Below are positions 35,262 to 44,029 of a stretch of DNA of 64,000 nucleotides, one piece after another (within the stretch, counting starts at the first letter, position 1; the number at the start of each line of letters is the position of its first letter). Source of the stretch: Pistricoccus aurantiacus (lineage in GTDB: Bacteria; Pseudomonadota; Gammaproteobacteria; Pseudomonadales; Halomonadaceae); the NCBI RefSeq assembly GCF_042682565.1, contig NZ_JBHUIC010000008.1, one strand, 5' to 3'. The translations under genes and the position numbers were made by a program. A model generated the notes under the pieces. It saw only the letters and a program-made list of their open reading frames with translations. It was not told the origin of the DNA and made no database searches.

Positions 35262-35338
35262 TGGCGCCCGAGGCAGGACTCGAACCTGCAACCCACGGCT
35301 TCGAAGGCCGTTGCTCTATCCAATTGAGCCACTCGGGC
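35262..35338 (-). tRNA. tRNA-Arg (anticodon TCG)
   Basis: The minus strand gives a full 77-base cloverleaf: acceptor arms GCCCGAG/CTCGGGC, D-arm GCTCAATTGGATAGAGC, anticodon arm ACGGC-CTTCGAA-GCCGT with anticodon TCG, T-arm with GTTCGAGTC, discriminator G and an encoded CCA. It reads CGA codons for arginine. It stands alone rather than in a tRNA cluster. No integrated element is attached to it. Confidence 0.95.
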
Positions 35339-35352
35339 GAGATGACATGCGT

Positions 35353-35382
35353 ACTGTAACGAATCCTGCCGGCACTTGTCAG
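35353..35382 (-). promoter_or_regulatory. probable tRNA-Arg promoter
   Basis: On the minus strand CTGACA (35382-35377) and TACAGT (35358-35353) are separated by 18 bases. The -10-like box ends about 14 bases before the mature tRNA. Confidence 0.5.
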
Positions 35383-35456
35383 GTTGTCTTGAGCGTTTTA
35401 GGAACAATCGTTGGAAATCGTAGTCTTTTTTGTACCCACCCTGAAAGGAGATTTTC

Positions 35457-35642
35457 ATGCTCCACGACACCATCAAGATCCGCCAAGTCGATGACGAATA
35501 CGAAGTCTACGATACCGATACAGGTACCAGTCTGGGTATGTACGGAACCGAAGAAGAAGCGGAGGCCATGCGCAAGAGCCAGAAAAAATCACAGGATGCC
35601 GTGGATAACGGTGGCGAGGAGGCGGATCCCGAAGACAGTTGA
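35457..35642 (+). CDS. small acidic protein of unknown function
   Basis: A 61-residue protein I do not recognise. It starts MLHDTIKIRQVDDEYEVYD and has a strong AAGGAG ribosome site seven bases before the ATG. The first half looks like two short beta strands around a DTGT turn, followed by a helix (EEEAEAMRKSQKK) and a very acidic tail (EEADPEDS). Acidic residues are abundant, as in proteins from salt-adapted bacteria. It lies between tRNA-Arg and the convergent DTW gene. Confidence 0.75.
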   Translation: MLHDTIKIRQVDDEYEVYDTDTGTSLGMYGTEEEAEAMRKSQKKSQDAVDNGGEEADPEDS

Positions 35643-35662
35643 ACAATTCACCTCGCCCTGCT

Positions 35663-36418
35663 CTATTCACGCCGAATCAACAGGCGCAGCATCGCAGGGC
35701 TCGGCGTTTCGATTCTGTGATGACCACGGCTGGCGGCGTAGCTTTCGTTGAAGGCGTCGAAATAGTCATCGAGGATCGCGCCGGCGGTTACATCGCCACT
35801 CTGTTTCAGTAGTTCCGCAGCCACTTCGACAGTGCACAGATGGGTACTCGATGCGGGTTTACGCAGGCGATAGCGGGTTTGCCGCTGAGTATTCAGCGCC
35901 AAGATGGGCAGATCATCCAGGTACGGGCTCTTGCGAAAGATGCGCCGTGCCTGGCGCCAGGTGCCGTCGAGGATGATGAATACCGGAATGCGGTTCTTCT
36001 GCTTGACGTTTTGCACCGCTTCCATATTCACCACTCGCGTCGCGTAATCCGGTTGATCGTCAGGGAAGATGATAAAGGGCGCGTAACCGGAATCGTCGAG
36101 CAGCGCCAGCAGTCGCGCATCCGGCGCGGTGCGATACCAGGTAAAGGTCTCGGTAGTCGCTAGCACATCGCCGATCAATCGCCCGGTATTGGTGGGTTTG
36201 TGATGCTCCAGGGGATGGGTCAGCAGCCAGAAGCTCGCCTCTGCTCGTGCGGTGACGCGATACGGACACAAACAGTTGAGAGTTGGCAAACGACAGCCGG
36301 GACAGCGGGTCACGAAGCTGCCCCGGGCCTTAAACTCCCGACGCGGATAGAGACTGGTGGCGATGTCGTGGTCGATAGGCAAGCAAGCGATCCGCTTCAA
36401 GCGAAATCCGGCACCCAA
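35663..36418 (-). CDS. tapT: DTW-domain tRNA aminocarboxypropyltransferase (TapT-like)
   Basis: DTW-domain enzymes such as E. coli TapT transfer the 3-amino-3-carboxypropyl group of S-adenosylmethionine to uridine 47 of tRNA. Visible are the N-terminal cysteine cluster TRCPGCRLPTLNCLCP, the signature LDGTWRQARRIF, and the SSTHLCTVEVAAELL block near the C-terminus. The usual start is closer to the cysteine cluster. The TTG at 36418 is only the longest choice and overlaps cobB by 22 bases; another TTG at 36400 is possible. The pair looks co-transcribed. Confidence 0.85.
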   Translation of the reverse strand: MGAGFRLKRIACLPIDHDIATSLYPRREFKARGSFVTRCPGCRLPTLNCLCPYRVTARAEASFWLLTHPLEHHKPTNTGRLIGDVLATTETFTWYRTAPDARLLALLDDSGYAPFIIFPDDQPDYATRVVNMEAVQNVKQKNRIPVFIILDGTWRQARRIFRKSPYLDDLPILALNTQRQTRYRLRKPASSTHLCTVEVAAELLKQSGDVTAGAILDDYFDAFNESYAASRGHHRIETPSPAMLRLLIRRE

Positions 36419-37140
36419 AGGCGCTTTTCACGGCGCCAGAGGCTCACCAGTTCCGGCACGCCCTGGCCGGCGGGTTTGGAGATGGCGGTCACCCCGTATG
36501 GGGCCAGTTGCTTTGCCTGAGGATCCACCAGCAGAGTATCGATGCCCGGGGGCGTGCATTCCAGCAGCATCGCCGCGGGCATGACCGCAAGCGAGGTGCC
36601 GACCACCAGCAGCAGATCCGCGCCAGCGACGATCTCGCAGGCGTCCATGTAATAGGGCACCGCTTCGCCGAACCACACCACGTCCGGGCGCAGCTGGCTA
36701 CCCTTGTCGCATAGGTCGCCCAAGGCGATGCCGCCCTTCGTCAAGGGATAGCGCAGGCGCTCGTCGACGCTGGAGCGGGCCATGAGAATTTCCCCATGCA
36801 GATGCAGCACGTGCCGGGAGCCGGCTCGCTCGTGCAGGTCATCGATGTTCTGGGTGACGATACTGACTCGAAAACCCTCCTGCTCCAGCGCCGCCAGAGC
36901 CTGATGCGCCGAATTGGGCTTTGCCTTGCGTACCTGACGACGACGCTGGTCGTAGAAGCGCAGCACCAGAGCCGGATCCCGCTTGAAGCCTTCCGGGGTG
37001 GCGACATCCCGCACCGCATGATTTTCCCAGAGCCCGTCGCTGGCGCGAAAGGTCTGAATGCCGCTTTCCGCGCTGATGCCGGCGCCGCTCAGTACCACCA
37101 GATGAGGCGGGTCTTGTCTCGAAGAACGTTGTTGTGACAT
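36397..37140 (-). CDS. cobB: Sir2-family NAD-dependent protein deacylase, zinc-cysteine-poor
   Basis: NAD-dependent lysine deacylase. The 247-residue protein has the NAD-binding GAGISAESGIQTFRASDG, the TQNIDDLHERAG segment and the catalytic His115 in HLHGEI. Tyr63 and Arg66 (RFYDQRRRQV) match the class III residues that bind succinyl or malonyl groups in E. coli CobB. The zinc module between residues 118 and 158 has a single cysteine (Cys144) where four are usual, so structural zinc is probably absent. The gene name reflects homology; substrate preference is not known. Confidence 0.88.
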   Translation of the reverse strand: MSQQRSSRQDPPHLVVLSGAGISAESGIQTFRASDGLWENHAVRDVATPEGFKRDPALVLRFYDQRRRQVRKAKPNSAHQALAALEQEGFRVSIVTQNIDDLHERAGSRHVLHLHGEILMARSSVDERLRYPLTKGGIALGDLCDKGSQLRPDVVWFGEAVPYYMDACEIVAGADLLLVVGTSLAVMPAAMLLECTPPGIDTLLVDPQAKQLAPYGVTAISKPAGQGVPELVSLWRREKRLWVPDFA

Positions 37141-37186
37141 TGCCTTTCAATCGCTTGTTCAAATCATCTCGCATCTTGACGGCTTC

Positions 37187-38953
37187 TCAATGGGTCAAGG
37201 CCGTCGCTTCCGTGTTGAACCGCTGCTTGTTGCGATAAGGATACACGTCGATCACGCGGCCCTCGAGAATGGCCTTCTGCAGGTTCTGCCAATAGTCGGC
37301 GTCGAACAGCTCCGGGTGCAGCCGATAGAACAGCTTGCGCAGCTGGATATTGGCGAACAGGAAAGGCCCGAATTCTTCCGGAAAAATATCATTGGGCCCC
37401 ACGGAGTACCAGGGCTCGTCGGAAAGCTCCTGCTCCGGATACAGGGGCTCGGGAATCTTCCTGAAATTGCATTCGGTGAGATAGCAGATCTCGTCGTAAT
37501 CGTAGAACACCACCCGACCGTGACGAGTCACCCCGAAGTTCTTCAACAGCATGTCGCCGGGAAAGATGTTCGCCGCGGCCATCTGCTTGATGGCATTGCC
37601 GTAATCCTTGAGTATCGCCTCGGTTTCCTGCTCGTCGCACTCCTCCAGATAGAGATTGAGCGGGGTCATCATGCGCTCGGTATAGCAGTGCTTGATGAGC
37701 ACCTTGTCGTCCTTGAGAGACACCGTGGAAGGCGCCACTCGCAGTAGCTCCTCGAGGCAGTCCGGATCGAAGTGATCCTTGCGGGTGATGAAGTTGGAAA
37801 ACTCCTGGGTATCCGCCATGCGGCCGACACGATCGTGACGCTTGACCAGGTCGTACTTCTCTCGCACCTTGGCGCGGCTCATGTCCTTGCCGGGGTCGAA
37901 GCGGTCCTTGATGATCTTGAACACGGTCAGGTGAGACGGCAGCACGAATACCGCCATCACCATGCCGCGCACTCCGGGGGCAATGATGAAGCGATCCTCG
38001 CGCTTGGCCACGTGACGATTGAGGTTGCGGAAGAACACCGTCTTGCCGTGCTTGAAGAAGCCGATGGCGGAATACAGCTCGCCAATGGGCTTGTCCGGCA
38101 TGATCTCGTGCAGAAATTCCACGAACTCGTTGGGCACCGGCACATTCACCTGAAAATAGGCCCGGGTGAAGGAAAAGATGATCGAGATCTCGTGAGGCTC
38201 GATGATCACCGTATCCAGATGCACGCCTTGGCCGGATTCCCGCGCCTTCAATTCGTTCTCGTAGAGAATCGGCAGCACCAGCGGCACCTGCTGCCCGGCG
38301 CCGCGGATACGTCCCACCAGATAAGCGCCCTTGTTGCGATAGAAGACGCTTTTCAACAGCTCCATCTCGGTGTCCGAAGCGTGCAGGATTTCCTCGGGAA
38401 GATGCTGCTCGAGAAAATTTGCTCCTTGGCGAATATCCCGCTCCAGATCGTTGAAAGGAGGATCGAGATGCGCCCCGGTCAGCGCCCAGCGTAATGCCTC
38501 CTGCCAATCGTCCTGGACGTGATAGCGCCGTGTACGATCGATACCGGAACGGTGCGCCGCTCGGTTGCGTGAGCTGTAGACGAACATCCAGTCGTTGCGG
38601 ATATGTCGATGATGGAAGATCGAGCAGAAGATCGAGTTGAAGTAGGTTTCCGCCAGTTCGTAGTCCAGGCGTTTGCTGATCAATTCCGCGTAGTGCTCCC
38701 GGGCCTCTCGCCAGTTCTCGCAGTTCGTCAACTCCCCCTCGCTCAAGGAGCGCTTGAGTCGATCCAGGGTGTCTTTCACCTTGGTATCGTAGAGATTGAT
38801 GCGCTCCGCGGAGGCCTGCTGAGCCTCGCGCCAGGCGGCATCGCGAAAACGGCGCCGGGCATCCTCGGTGATCAGCTTGAAGCGTGAGCGGTACTCGTCG
38901 AAGCCGTGCAGAATAGTAGCGGCAAGGCGATAGGCGTCGGACAGTTTCATCAT
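37187..38953 (-). CDS. aceK: isocitrate dehydrogenase kinase/phosphatase AceK
   Basis: Bifunctional enzyme that phosphorylates and reactivates isocitrate dehydrogenase, directing carbon into the glyoxylate bypass. The start used (MMKLSDAYRLAATILHGFDEY) gives 588 residues, near the 578 of E. coli; an in-frame ATG at 38983 would add ten. The first half is the regulatory domain and the second the kinase core, with APGVRGMVMAVFVLPSHLTVFKIIKD as the ATP region and GVTRHGRVVFYDYDEICYLTE as the catalytic and metal loop. It is separate from aceA and aceB here. Confidence 0.94.
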   Translation of the reverse strand: MMKLSDAYRLAATILHGFDEYRSRFKLITEDARRRFRDAAWREAQQASAERINLYDTKVKDTLDRLKRSLSEGELTNCENWREAREHYAELISKRLDYELAETYFNSIFCSIFHHRHIRNDWMFVYSSRNRAAHRSGIDRTRRYHVQDDWQEALRWALTGAHLDPPFNDLERDIRQGANFLEQHLPEEILHASDTEMELLKSVFYRNKGAYLVGRIRGAGQQVPLVLPILYENELKARESGQGVHLDTVIIEPHEISIIFSFTRAYFQVNVPVPNEFVEFLHEIMPDKPIGELYSAIGFFKHGKTVFFRNLNRHVAKREDRFIIAPGVRGMVMAVFVLPSHLTVFKIIKDRFDPGKDMSRAKVREKYDLVKRHDRVGRMADTQEFSNFITRKDHFDPDCLEELLRVAPSTVSLKDDKVLIKHCYTERMMTPLNLYLEECDEQETEAILKDYGNAIKQMAAANIFPGDMLLKNFGVTRHGRVVFYDYDEICYLTECNFRKIPEPLYPEQELSDEPWYSVGPNDIFPEEFGPFLFANIQLRKLFYRLHPELFDADYWQNLQKAILEGRVIDVYPYRNKQRFNTEATALTH

Positions 38954-39161
38954 CGGGTTCCCGACCAGGTTAGCGTCTAGCATGGCGAATGATCCGCCGA
39001 CTGGCGAGATCGACCATGGTGGCGTTTGCAAGAAGTTGATATGAGACAGGACATTCGCGACAAGCCCGTGTCGCCAGTTGGCCAGCTGCGTTAAGCTGCT
39101 ATCCATCATCGCGAAGGACTTTCCTGGAGCGATACTGTTTACGAGCAACCAAGGGATCAGC

Positions 39162-40445
39162 ATGCCACAAGAAAACGTCAAAGCGTCTGCAGCGCCCCGG
39201 GGCACCTCTCCCCGGGCGACGGCCTGGACCGCCCGGGATACCACCTGGATGCTGAGCCTGTTCGGCACCGCGGTAGGCGCCGGCATCCTGTTCCTGCCCA
39301 TCAACGCCGGTATCGGTGGCTTCTGGCCGCTGGTGCTGCTGACGGTGCTGATCGGGCCCATGACCTACTGGTCACACCGGGGCCTGTCACGCTTCGTGTG
39401 CTCCTCGTCGATCAGAAACAGCGACATCACTCAGGTGGTGAAGGAGCATTTCGGCGCCAGCGCCGGCAAGGCCATCACCCTGCTGTACTTTCTGGCGATC
39501 TACCCCATCGTGCTGATCTACGGGGTCGGCATCACCAATACCGTATCGAGCTTCATGGACAACCAGTTGAACATGCTGCCGCCGCCCCGCTGGATGCTCT
39601 CCGGAGTGCTGGTGGCAGCCATGATGGCGGTGATGCTGGTCGGCGAGCGCTTCATGCTCAAGGTGACCCAGTGGCTGGTCTATCCGCTGGTGGGCATCCT
39701 GATCTTTCTTTCCCTGTATCTGATTCCCAGCTGGAACCTGGCAAGCGTTGGCGAGCTGTCACCTGGCGGTAACTTCCTGACCACCATCTGGCTGACCATT
39801 CCGGTGCTGGTATTCTCCTTCAATCACTCACCGGCGATTTCTCAGTTTTCCGTCTCTCTCAAGCGGGATTACGGTGAGCAGGCCTCCGCCAAGGCGGATG
39901 TCATCCTGCGCAACACCACGCTGATGCTGGTGACCTTCGTGATGCTGTTCGTGTTCTCCTGCGTGCTGGCGCTGACCCCGGAGCAGCTGGTGGAAGCCAA
40001 GGCGTTGAACCTGCCGGTGCTTTCCTACCTGGCTAACGTGCACGACAGCGGTTTCATCAGCTATTTTGCACCCTTGGTCGCGTTCATCGCCATCGTGTCG
40101 TCTTTCTTCGGCCATTATCTGGGGGCTAGCGAAGGGCTCAAGGGTATCCTGCGCGATATCTTCCAGAGCCAGAGAAGAAACGTGCATACCGGCAGAATCA
40201 ATCGTTTCGTGATCGCCTTCATGTTCCTGACCACCTGGGGCGTGGCGATCATCAATCCGAGCATCCTGGGGCTGATCGAGACCCTGAGCGGGCCGGTGAT
40301 CGCGGCGATTCTCTACCTGATGCCCATGTATGCGATTCACAAGGTTCCGGCGCTGGCGGCTTACCGAGGCAGGGCCAGCAATATCTTCGTGACCATCGCA
40401 GGCCTGGTGGCCATGAGCGGCATCCTCTATGGCATCTTCGGCTGA
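39162..40445 (+). CDS. HAAAP-family serine/threonine transporter
   Basis: Inner-membrane symporter of the hydroxy/aromatic amino acid permease family, closest in pattern to SdaC and TdcC. The 427-residue protein has about 11 membrane helices; the first contains LFGTAVGAGILFLPINAGIGG, a typical substrate-binding unwound helix. VFSFNHSPAISQFSVSL and FGHYLGASEGLKGI are family markers. The start at 39162 lies seven bases after an AAGGGATC site. Serine is the likely substrate, by homology only. It overlaps truC by 17 bases. Confidence 0.9.
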   Translation: MPQENVKASAAPRGTSPRATAWTARDTTWMLSLFGTAVGAGILFLPINAGIGGFWPLVLLTVLIGPMTYWSHRGLSRFVCSSSIRNSDITQVVKEHFGASAGKAITLLYFLAIYPIVLIYGVGITNTVSSFMDNQLNMLPPPRWMLSGVLVAAMMAVMLVGERFMLKVTQWLVYPLVGILIFLSLYLIPSWNLASVGELSPGGNFLTTIWLTIPVLVFSFNHSPAISQFSVSLKRDYGEQASAKADVILRNTTLMLVTFVMLFVFSCVLALTPEQLVEAKALNLPVLSYLANVHDSGFISYFAPLVAFIAIVSSFFGHYLGASEGLKGILRDIFQSQRRNVHTGRINRFVIAFMFLTTWGVAIINPSILGLIETLSGPVIAAILYLMPMYAIHKVPALAAYRGRASNIFVTIAGLVAMSGILYGIFG

Positions 40446-41205
40446 GGGCGAGCCGCTGGCGGTTCTCTATCAGGATGAGCATCTGGTGGCGGTGCACAAG
40501 CCAAGCGGCATGCTGGTGCACCGTACCGCGCTTGCTCGGGGCGAGACCCGTTTCGCCCTGCAGGCCCTGAGGGATCAACTGGGGCGGCACGTCTACCCGA
40601 TACATCGGCTGGACCGCCCCACCTCCGGCATTCTGCTGTTCGCCCTATCGCCGGCTATCGCCCGCCGGCTCGGAGAAATCTTCACCGCCCAGCAGGTGGA
40701 CAAACGCTACCTGGCGGTGGTGCGCGGCCTGGGGCCGAGCCAGGCAAGGCTTGACTGGCCGCTGCGGGAAGAGGACGGCCGGCGCCCCAAGGCGGAAATG
40801 CCCGCCCGACCGGCGATCACCGAGGTGGCTCGCCTGGATAGCGTGGAGCTGCCGGTACAGGTGGACCGCTATCCCAGCGCGCGCTATTCGCTGATGGAGG
40901 CCCGACCCTTGACCGGCCGACGCCACCAGATTCGCCGACATCTCTCCCGCTGCGGCTATCCCATCATCGGTGACGCCAAGCACGGCAAGGGGGTGCACAA
41001 TCGCTTCTTCGCCGAGCGGCTCGACTGTTCGCGGCTGCTGCTGGCGGCGGTGGAACTGGGTTTTCAGCACCCTGTCGAAAATGCCCGCCTGACGCTGGGC
41101 TGCCCCCTGGACGCGGACATGCACCAGCTTTTCGAGCGTTTCGGCTGGGCCGGACATTTGCCACGCCCGAGCATCCATTGGAAAATGTCGCCAGGCCCTC
41201 ATTGA
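40429..41205 (+). CDS. truC: tRNA pseudouridine(65) synthase TruC
   Basis: RluA-family synthase that makes pseudouridine at position 65 of tRNA-Ile and tRNA-Asp. The 258-residue protein has the catalytic aspartate in YPIHRLDRPTSGILLF and the family stretches VHKPSGMLVHRT and RRHQIRRHLSRCGYPIIGDAKHG. It aligns along its length with E. coli TruC. The ATG lies inside the transporter gene with no obvious ribosome site, which suggests translational coupling. Confidence 0.92.
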   Translation: MASSAEGEPLAVLYQDEHLVAVHKPSGMLVHRTALARGETRFALQALRDQLGRHVYPIHRLDRPTSGILLFALSPAIARRLGEIFTAQQVDKRYLAVVRGLGPSQARLDWPLREEDGRRPKAEMPARPAITEVARLDSVELPVQVDRYPSARYSLMEARPLTGRRHQIRRHLSRCGYPIIGDAKHGKGVHNRFFAERLDCSRLLLAAVELGFQHPVENARLTLGCPLDADMHQLFERFGWAGHLPRPSIHWKMSPGPH

Positions 41206-41241
41206 AGGGTGCCGAGTCCATGTATTCAACCGAGTTCGCCC

Positions 41242-42030
41242 ATGTCAGACGACTACGACTTTCGCTTTGGCGGTATTCGCCGTCTGTACGGCAGCCGCGC
41301 CGCAGACCATTTCCGCCAGGCCCATGTGGTAGTGGCCGGCGTCGGCGGCGTGGGCAGCTGGAGCGTGGAAGCCCTGGCTCGAGCGGGCATCGGCAAGCTG
41401 ACCCTGATCGATCTGGATGACGTCTGCGTTTCCAATATCAACCGCCAACTGCACGCCCTGGACGGCACTATCGGCCGACCCAAGGTCGAGGTGCTGGCGG
41501 AGCGCTGCCGGGCGATCAACCCGTCTATCAACGTTATCGCGGATACCGCCTTCGTCACCCCCAACAACCTGGAGGCGCGAATTCCCGAGGATACGGATCA
41601 CGTAATCGACGCCATCGACAGCGTGGTGGCCAAGACCGCGCTGATCGCCTGGTGCAAGCGACGCAAGCTGCCGATCACCGTGACCGGTGCCGCCGGCGGC
41701 CAGATCGACCCTACCCAGATTCGCGTCGCCGATCTGACCCGCACTCAGCACGACCCTCTACTGGCCAAGGTTCGCGCGCGGTTGCGCCGGGATTACGGTT
41801 ATTCCCGTAATCCCAAGCGGCGCTTCGACGTGGAGTGCGTCTATTCCGAGGAGCAGCTGGTCTATCCCGGCGCGGATGGCGAAGTCTGTCATCAGAAACC
41901 CGGTGCCGGCCAGGTCATTCGACTCGATTGCGACAGCGGCTTCGGCGCCGCCACCTTCGTCACCGGCAGTTTCGGCTTTATTGCCGCATCCCGGGTGCTG
42001 GCGCGGCTGGCCAAGCATGCTCAGGAGTAA
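41242..42030 (+). CDS. tcdA: tRNA t6A cyclase TcdA
   Basis: E1-like enzyme that dehydrates N6-threonylcarbamoyladenosine at position 37 to the cyclic form. The 262-residue protein has the ATP site GVGGVGSWSVEALARAGIG with LIDLDDVCVSNINRQ, and the GAAGGQIDPTQI segment. The start MSDDYDFRFGGIRRLYG is family-like. The gene follows truC, forming a tRNA-modification pair; tsaC for an earlier step is 16 kb away. In E. coli TcdA works with a desulfurase system encoded next to it; none is adjacent here. Confidence 0.93.
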   Translation: MSDDYDFRFGGIRRLYGSRAADHFRQAHVVVAGVGGVGSWSVEALARAGIGKLTLIDLDDVCVSNINRQLHALDGTIGRPKVEVLAERCRAINPSINVIADTAFVTPNNLEARIPEDTDHVIDAIDSVVAKTALIAWCKRRKLPITVTGAAGGQIDPTQIRVADLTRTQHDPLLAKVRARLRRDYGYSRNPKRRFDVECVYSEEQLVYPGADGEVCHQKPGAGQVIRLDCDSGFGAATFVTGSFGFIAASRVLARLAKHAQE

Positions 42031-42142
42031 GAAGTCCGTGATGGACAAGTCAGTGCCTGAAAGCGGTTGCGAAACTGGCGTCGTGACGCAAAAGCGGCGA
42101 TGCTGAAGGTTGCCTATCGCAGCGTTCAAGGATGATGATTCC

Positions 42143-43693
42143 ATGTTTGTTCTTCCTTCCCGCCGGACATCGCGTCTCGTCCTGGTGGCACTCTGTCTGC
42201 TTTTCGCAGGCGCCGCAGCCTTCGCCGGTGAAACCTTCAGCGAAACCTTCGAGGCCCAGAACTATCCGGGCTCCCGAGATCGCCAGTATCAGATCTACGT
42301 ACCGGATGGGCTTTCGACGCCGGCGCCTATGGTGATGGCCCTGCACGGCTGCCAGCAGACCCAGACGGACGTCCTGAACGACTGGGGCCTCAAGGCGGCG
42401 GCGGATCGTCACGGCTTCATTCTGGTGGCGCCTTTCATCACCAGTTACGACGGCCTGCGCAATACCAACTGCTGGGGCTTCTGGCTCGATCAGCACCAGC
42501 AGGAAGGCCAGGGGGAGCCGGAGGATCTGCATCAAATCGCTCAGGCGGTCGAGCAGGAATTTTCCGTCGATCCGGATCGGCGCTATATCACCGGGCTTTC
42601 TTCCGGCGGCGCCATGACGGTAGTGGCCGCCACTACCCACAACGAATACTGGGCCGCCGCCGCCAGCGCCAGCGGTCTGCCTTACGGGGAAGACGCCGCC
42701 TCGGTATCGCTTTCCGGCCAGTGCCCGGGCTTTGCGACCTTTCATCCGGTCAGCCAGGTGGTCGCCGACATGCGCGGTGAACTCGACGACCCCTACCCCA
42801 TTCCGCTGATGGTATTGCAGAACGACAACGACTGTACGGTGGTACAGCCCGCCGGACGCAACCTGCGCGATGCTCATCTGACGGTGTTCGGCGACGAGGC
42901 CCACGATACGCCGGCGGAAGCTTTCGCCGGCGAGTCCGCCTGCCTGCCCTTCTTTCAGCAGGATTACGCCTGCCGCCAGCGTCGCTATACCGGCAGCGAT
43001 GAAACCCGCTCGCTGGTGGAAACCATTTTCTACGACGGCCCTCTGCGCACCCAAAGCCCCGGGGACACGGACAAGGGCCATTACTGGATCGGCGGCGAGG
43101 CCGGCAATCAGGGGCGTTGGGCAATACGCGCAGGGCCGAGCTACCCGGATATCATCTGGGATTTCTTCGCTCGGCATCCTCGCGACGGTGCTTCTCCGCC
43201 GCCTTCGGACGACGCACCGCGCATCACCTTGAACGGCGCCAATCCGCTGATGGTGCCGCTCAACGCTCCCTACAACGACCCCGGCGCCATCGCCGAGGAT
43301 CCGCAGGACGGTGCTCTTGAGGTCAGCGCGGATTGCTCCGCGGTGGATACCAGCCAGGTCGGCGACTATGCATGTAATTACACCGCCACGGACAGCGACG
43401 GCAATACCACCACCGCCAGTCGCACCGTGCGGGTCTTCGAGATACCCGCCGCCAGTTGTGACAGCGTCAGCGATTCGCCCCGCGGTCATATCGATGCGGG
43501 TCGCGCCGTGGAAGGCGGCTTCTTCGGCTTGCGGGCGCTGGCGAAAACCGATCGTCGGGATATCGGCTTTGCCTACGACATGTGGTCTGAAGTCACCCTT
43601 TATGAAGGCGAGCCCGGCACCTGGTACGCCATGAAGCCGGCCATCTGCCAGCTGATTCTGACCGATGCAAGGAAAACCGTCGATGATCGATGA
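42143..43693 (+). CDS. secreted PHB-depolymerase-type esterase with Ig-like domain
   Basis: A 516-residue exported hydrolase. The signal peptide ends near AAFAGE (about residue 29). The alpha/beta-hydrolase domain of the esterase PHB depolymerase family spans about residues 35-350, with MALHGCQQT as oxyanion region and GLSSGGAM as nucleophile elbow. It is followed by an Ig-like DUF5011-type repeat (ITLNGANPLMVPLNAPYND, about 355-435), then a short cysteine-bearing C-terminal region. Substrate may be poly-3-hydroxybutyrate or another ester; the sequence does not decide. AAGGATG lies upstream of the ATG chosen. Confidence 0.85.
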   Translation: MFVLPSRRTSRLVLVALCLLFAGAAAFAGETFSETFEAQNYPGSRDRQYQIYVPDGLSTPAPMVMALHGCQQTQTDVLNDWGLKAAADRHGFILVAPFITSYDGLRNTNCWGFWLDQHQQEGQGEPEDLHQIAQAVEQEFSVDPDRRYITGLSSGGAMTVVAATTHNEYWAAAASASGLPYGEDAASVSLSGQCPGFATFHPVSQVVADMRGELDDPYPIPLMVLQNDNDCTVVQPAGRNLRDAHLTVFGDEAHDTPAEAFAGESACLPFFQQDYACRQRRYTGSDETRSLVETIFYDGPLRTQSPGDTDKGHYWIGGEAGNQGRWAIRAGPSYPDIIWDFFARHPRDGASPPPSDDAPRITLNGANPLMVPLNAPYNDPGAIAEDPQDGALEVSADCSAVDTSQVGDYACNYTATDSDGNTTTASRTVRVFEIPAASCDSVSDSPRGHIDAGRAVEGGFFGLRALAKTDRRDIGFAYDMWSEVTLYEGEPGTWYAMKPAICQLILTDARKTVDDR

Positions 43694-43916
43694 ACGGCAG
43701 CGCCCAGTGCCGGGCATCTACCGCCATTACAAGGGTCAGCATTACGAGGTACTTGGGGTGGCGCACCATAGCGAAACCGAAGAGCCGCTGGTAGTTTATC
43801 GGGCGCTGTACGGCGACTACGGGCTCTGGACCCGACCCTTGGCGATGTTTTGCGAAACCGTCAGCCGCGACGGCGAATCGCGCCCGCGCTTCGCCCTGGA
43901 AAAAGCCTTCGAATAA
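43683..43916 (+). CDS. DUF1653 protein
   Basis: A 77-residue protein of the DUF1653 family, whose function is not known. It has the family core PGIYRHYKGQHYEVLGVAHHSETEEPLVVYRALYG-like pattern, a small beta-barrel resembling SH3 folds, and the ending LWTRPLAMFCETV. The start (MIDERQRPVPGIY) overlaps the esterase gene by 11 bases, so translation is probably coupled. An in-frame ATG at 43665 would add six residues. Confidence 0.88.
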   Translation: MIDERQRPVPGIYRHYKGQHYEVLGVAHHSETEEPLVVYRALYGDYGLWTRPLAMFCETVSRDGESRPRFALEKAFE

Positions 43917-43955
43917 CGCGACATTTCCGCATCACGAATAAGCCAGATACATGAA

Positions 43956-44010
43956 CGGGCCAAATGGAAGATTCCACTTGGCCCGCATGATGAACGCTGT
44001 CAGGGCGTTT
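43956..44010. terminator. two hairpins between DUF1653 and bfr
   Basis: The first is a 14-base arm pair (43956-43969 with 43972-43985) that includes CGGGCCAA and TTGGCCCG with one A-C mismatch. The second is AACGC (43993-43997) pairing with GCGTT (44005-44009), followed by TTTAGC. The two converging genes end on either side, so this is a likely bidirectional terminator region. Confidence 0.55.
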
Positions 44011-44029
44011 TAGCGTGCTCGATTGACCA

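Noticed and set aside
35262..35338. tRNA-Arg as attachment site of an integrated element
   Set aside because: Neighbouring genes are ordinary chromosomal ones, there is no integrase, and no repeat of the tRNA end was seen in the window.
38954..39361. long N-terminal extension of aceK
   Set aside because: It would overlap the divergent transporter gene start and has no AceK similarity.
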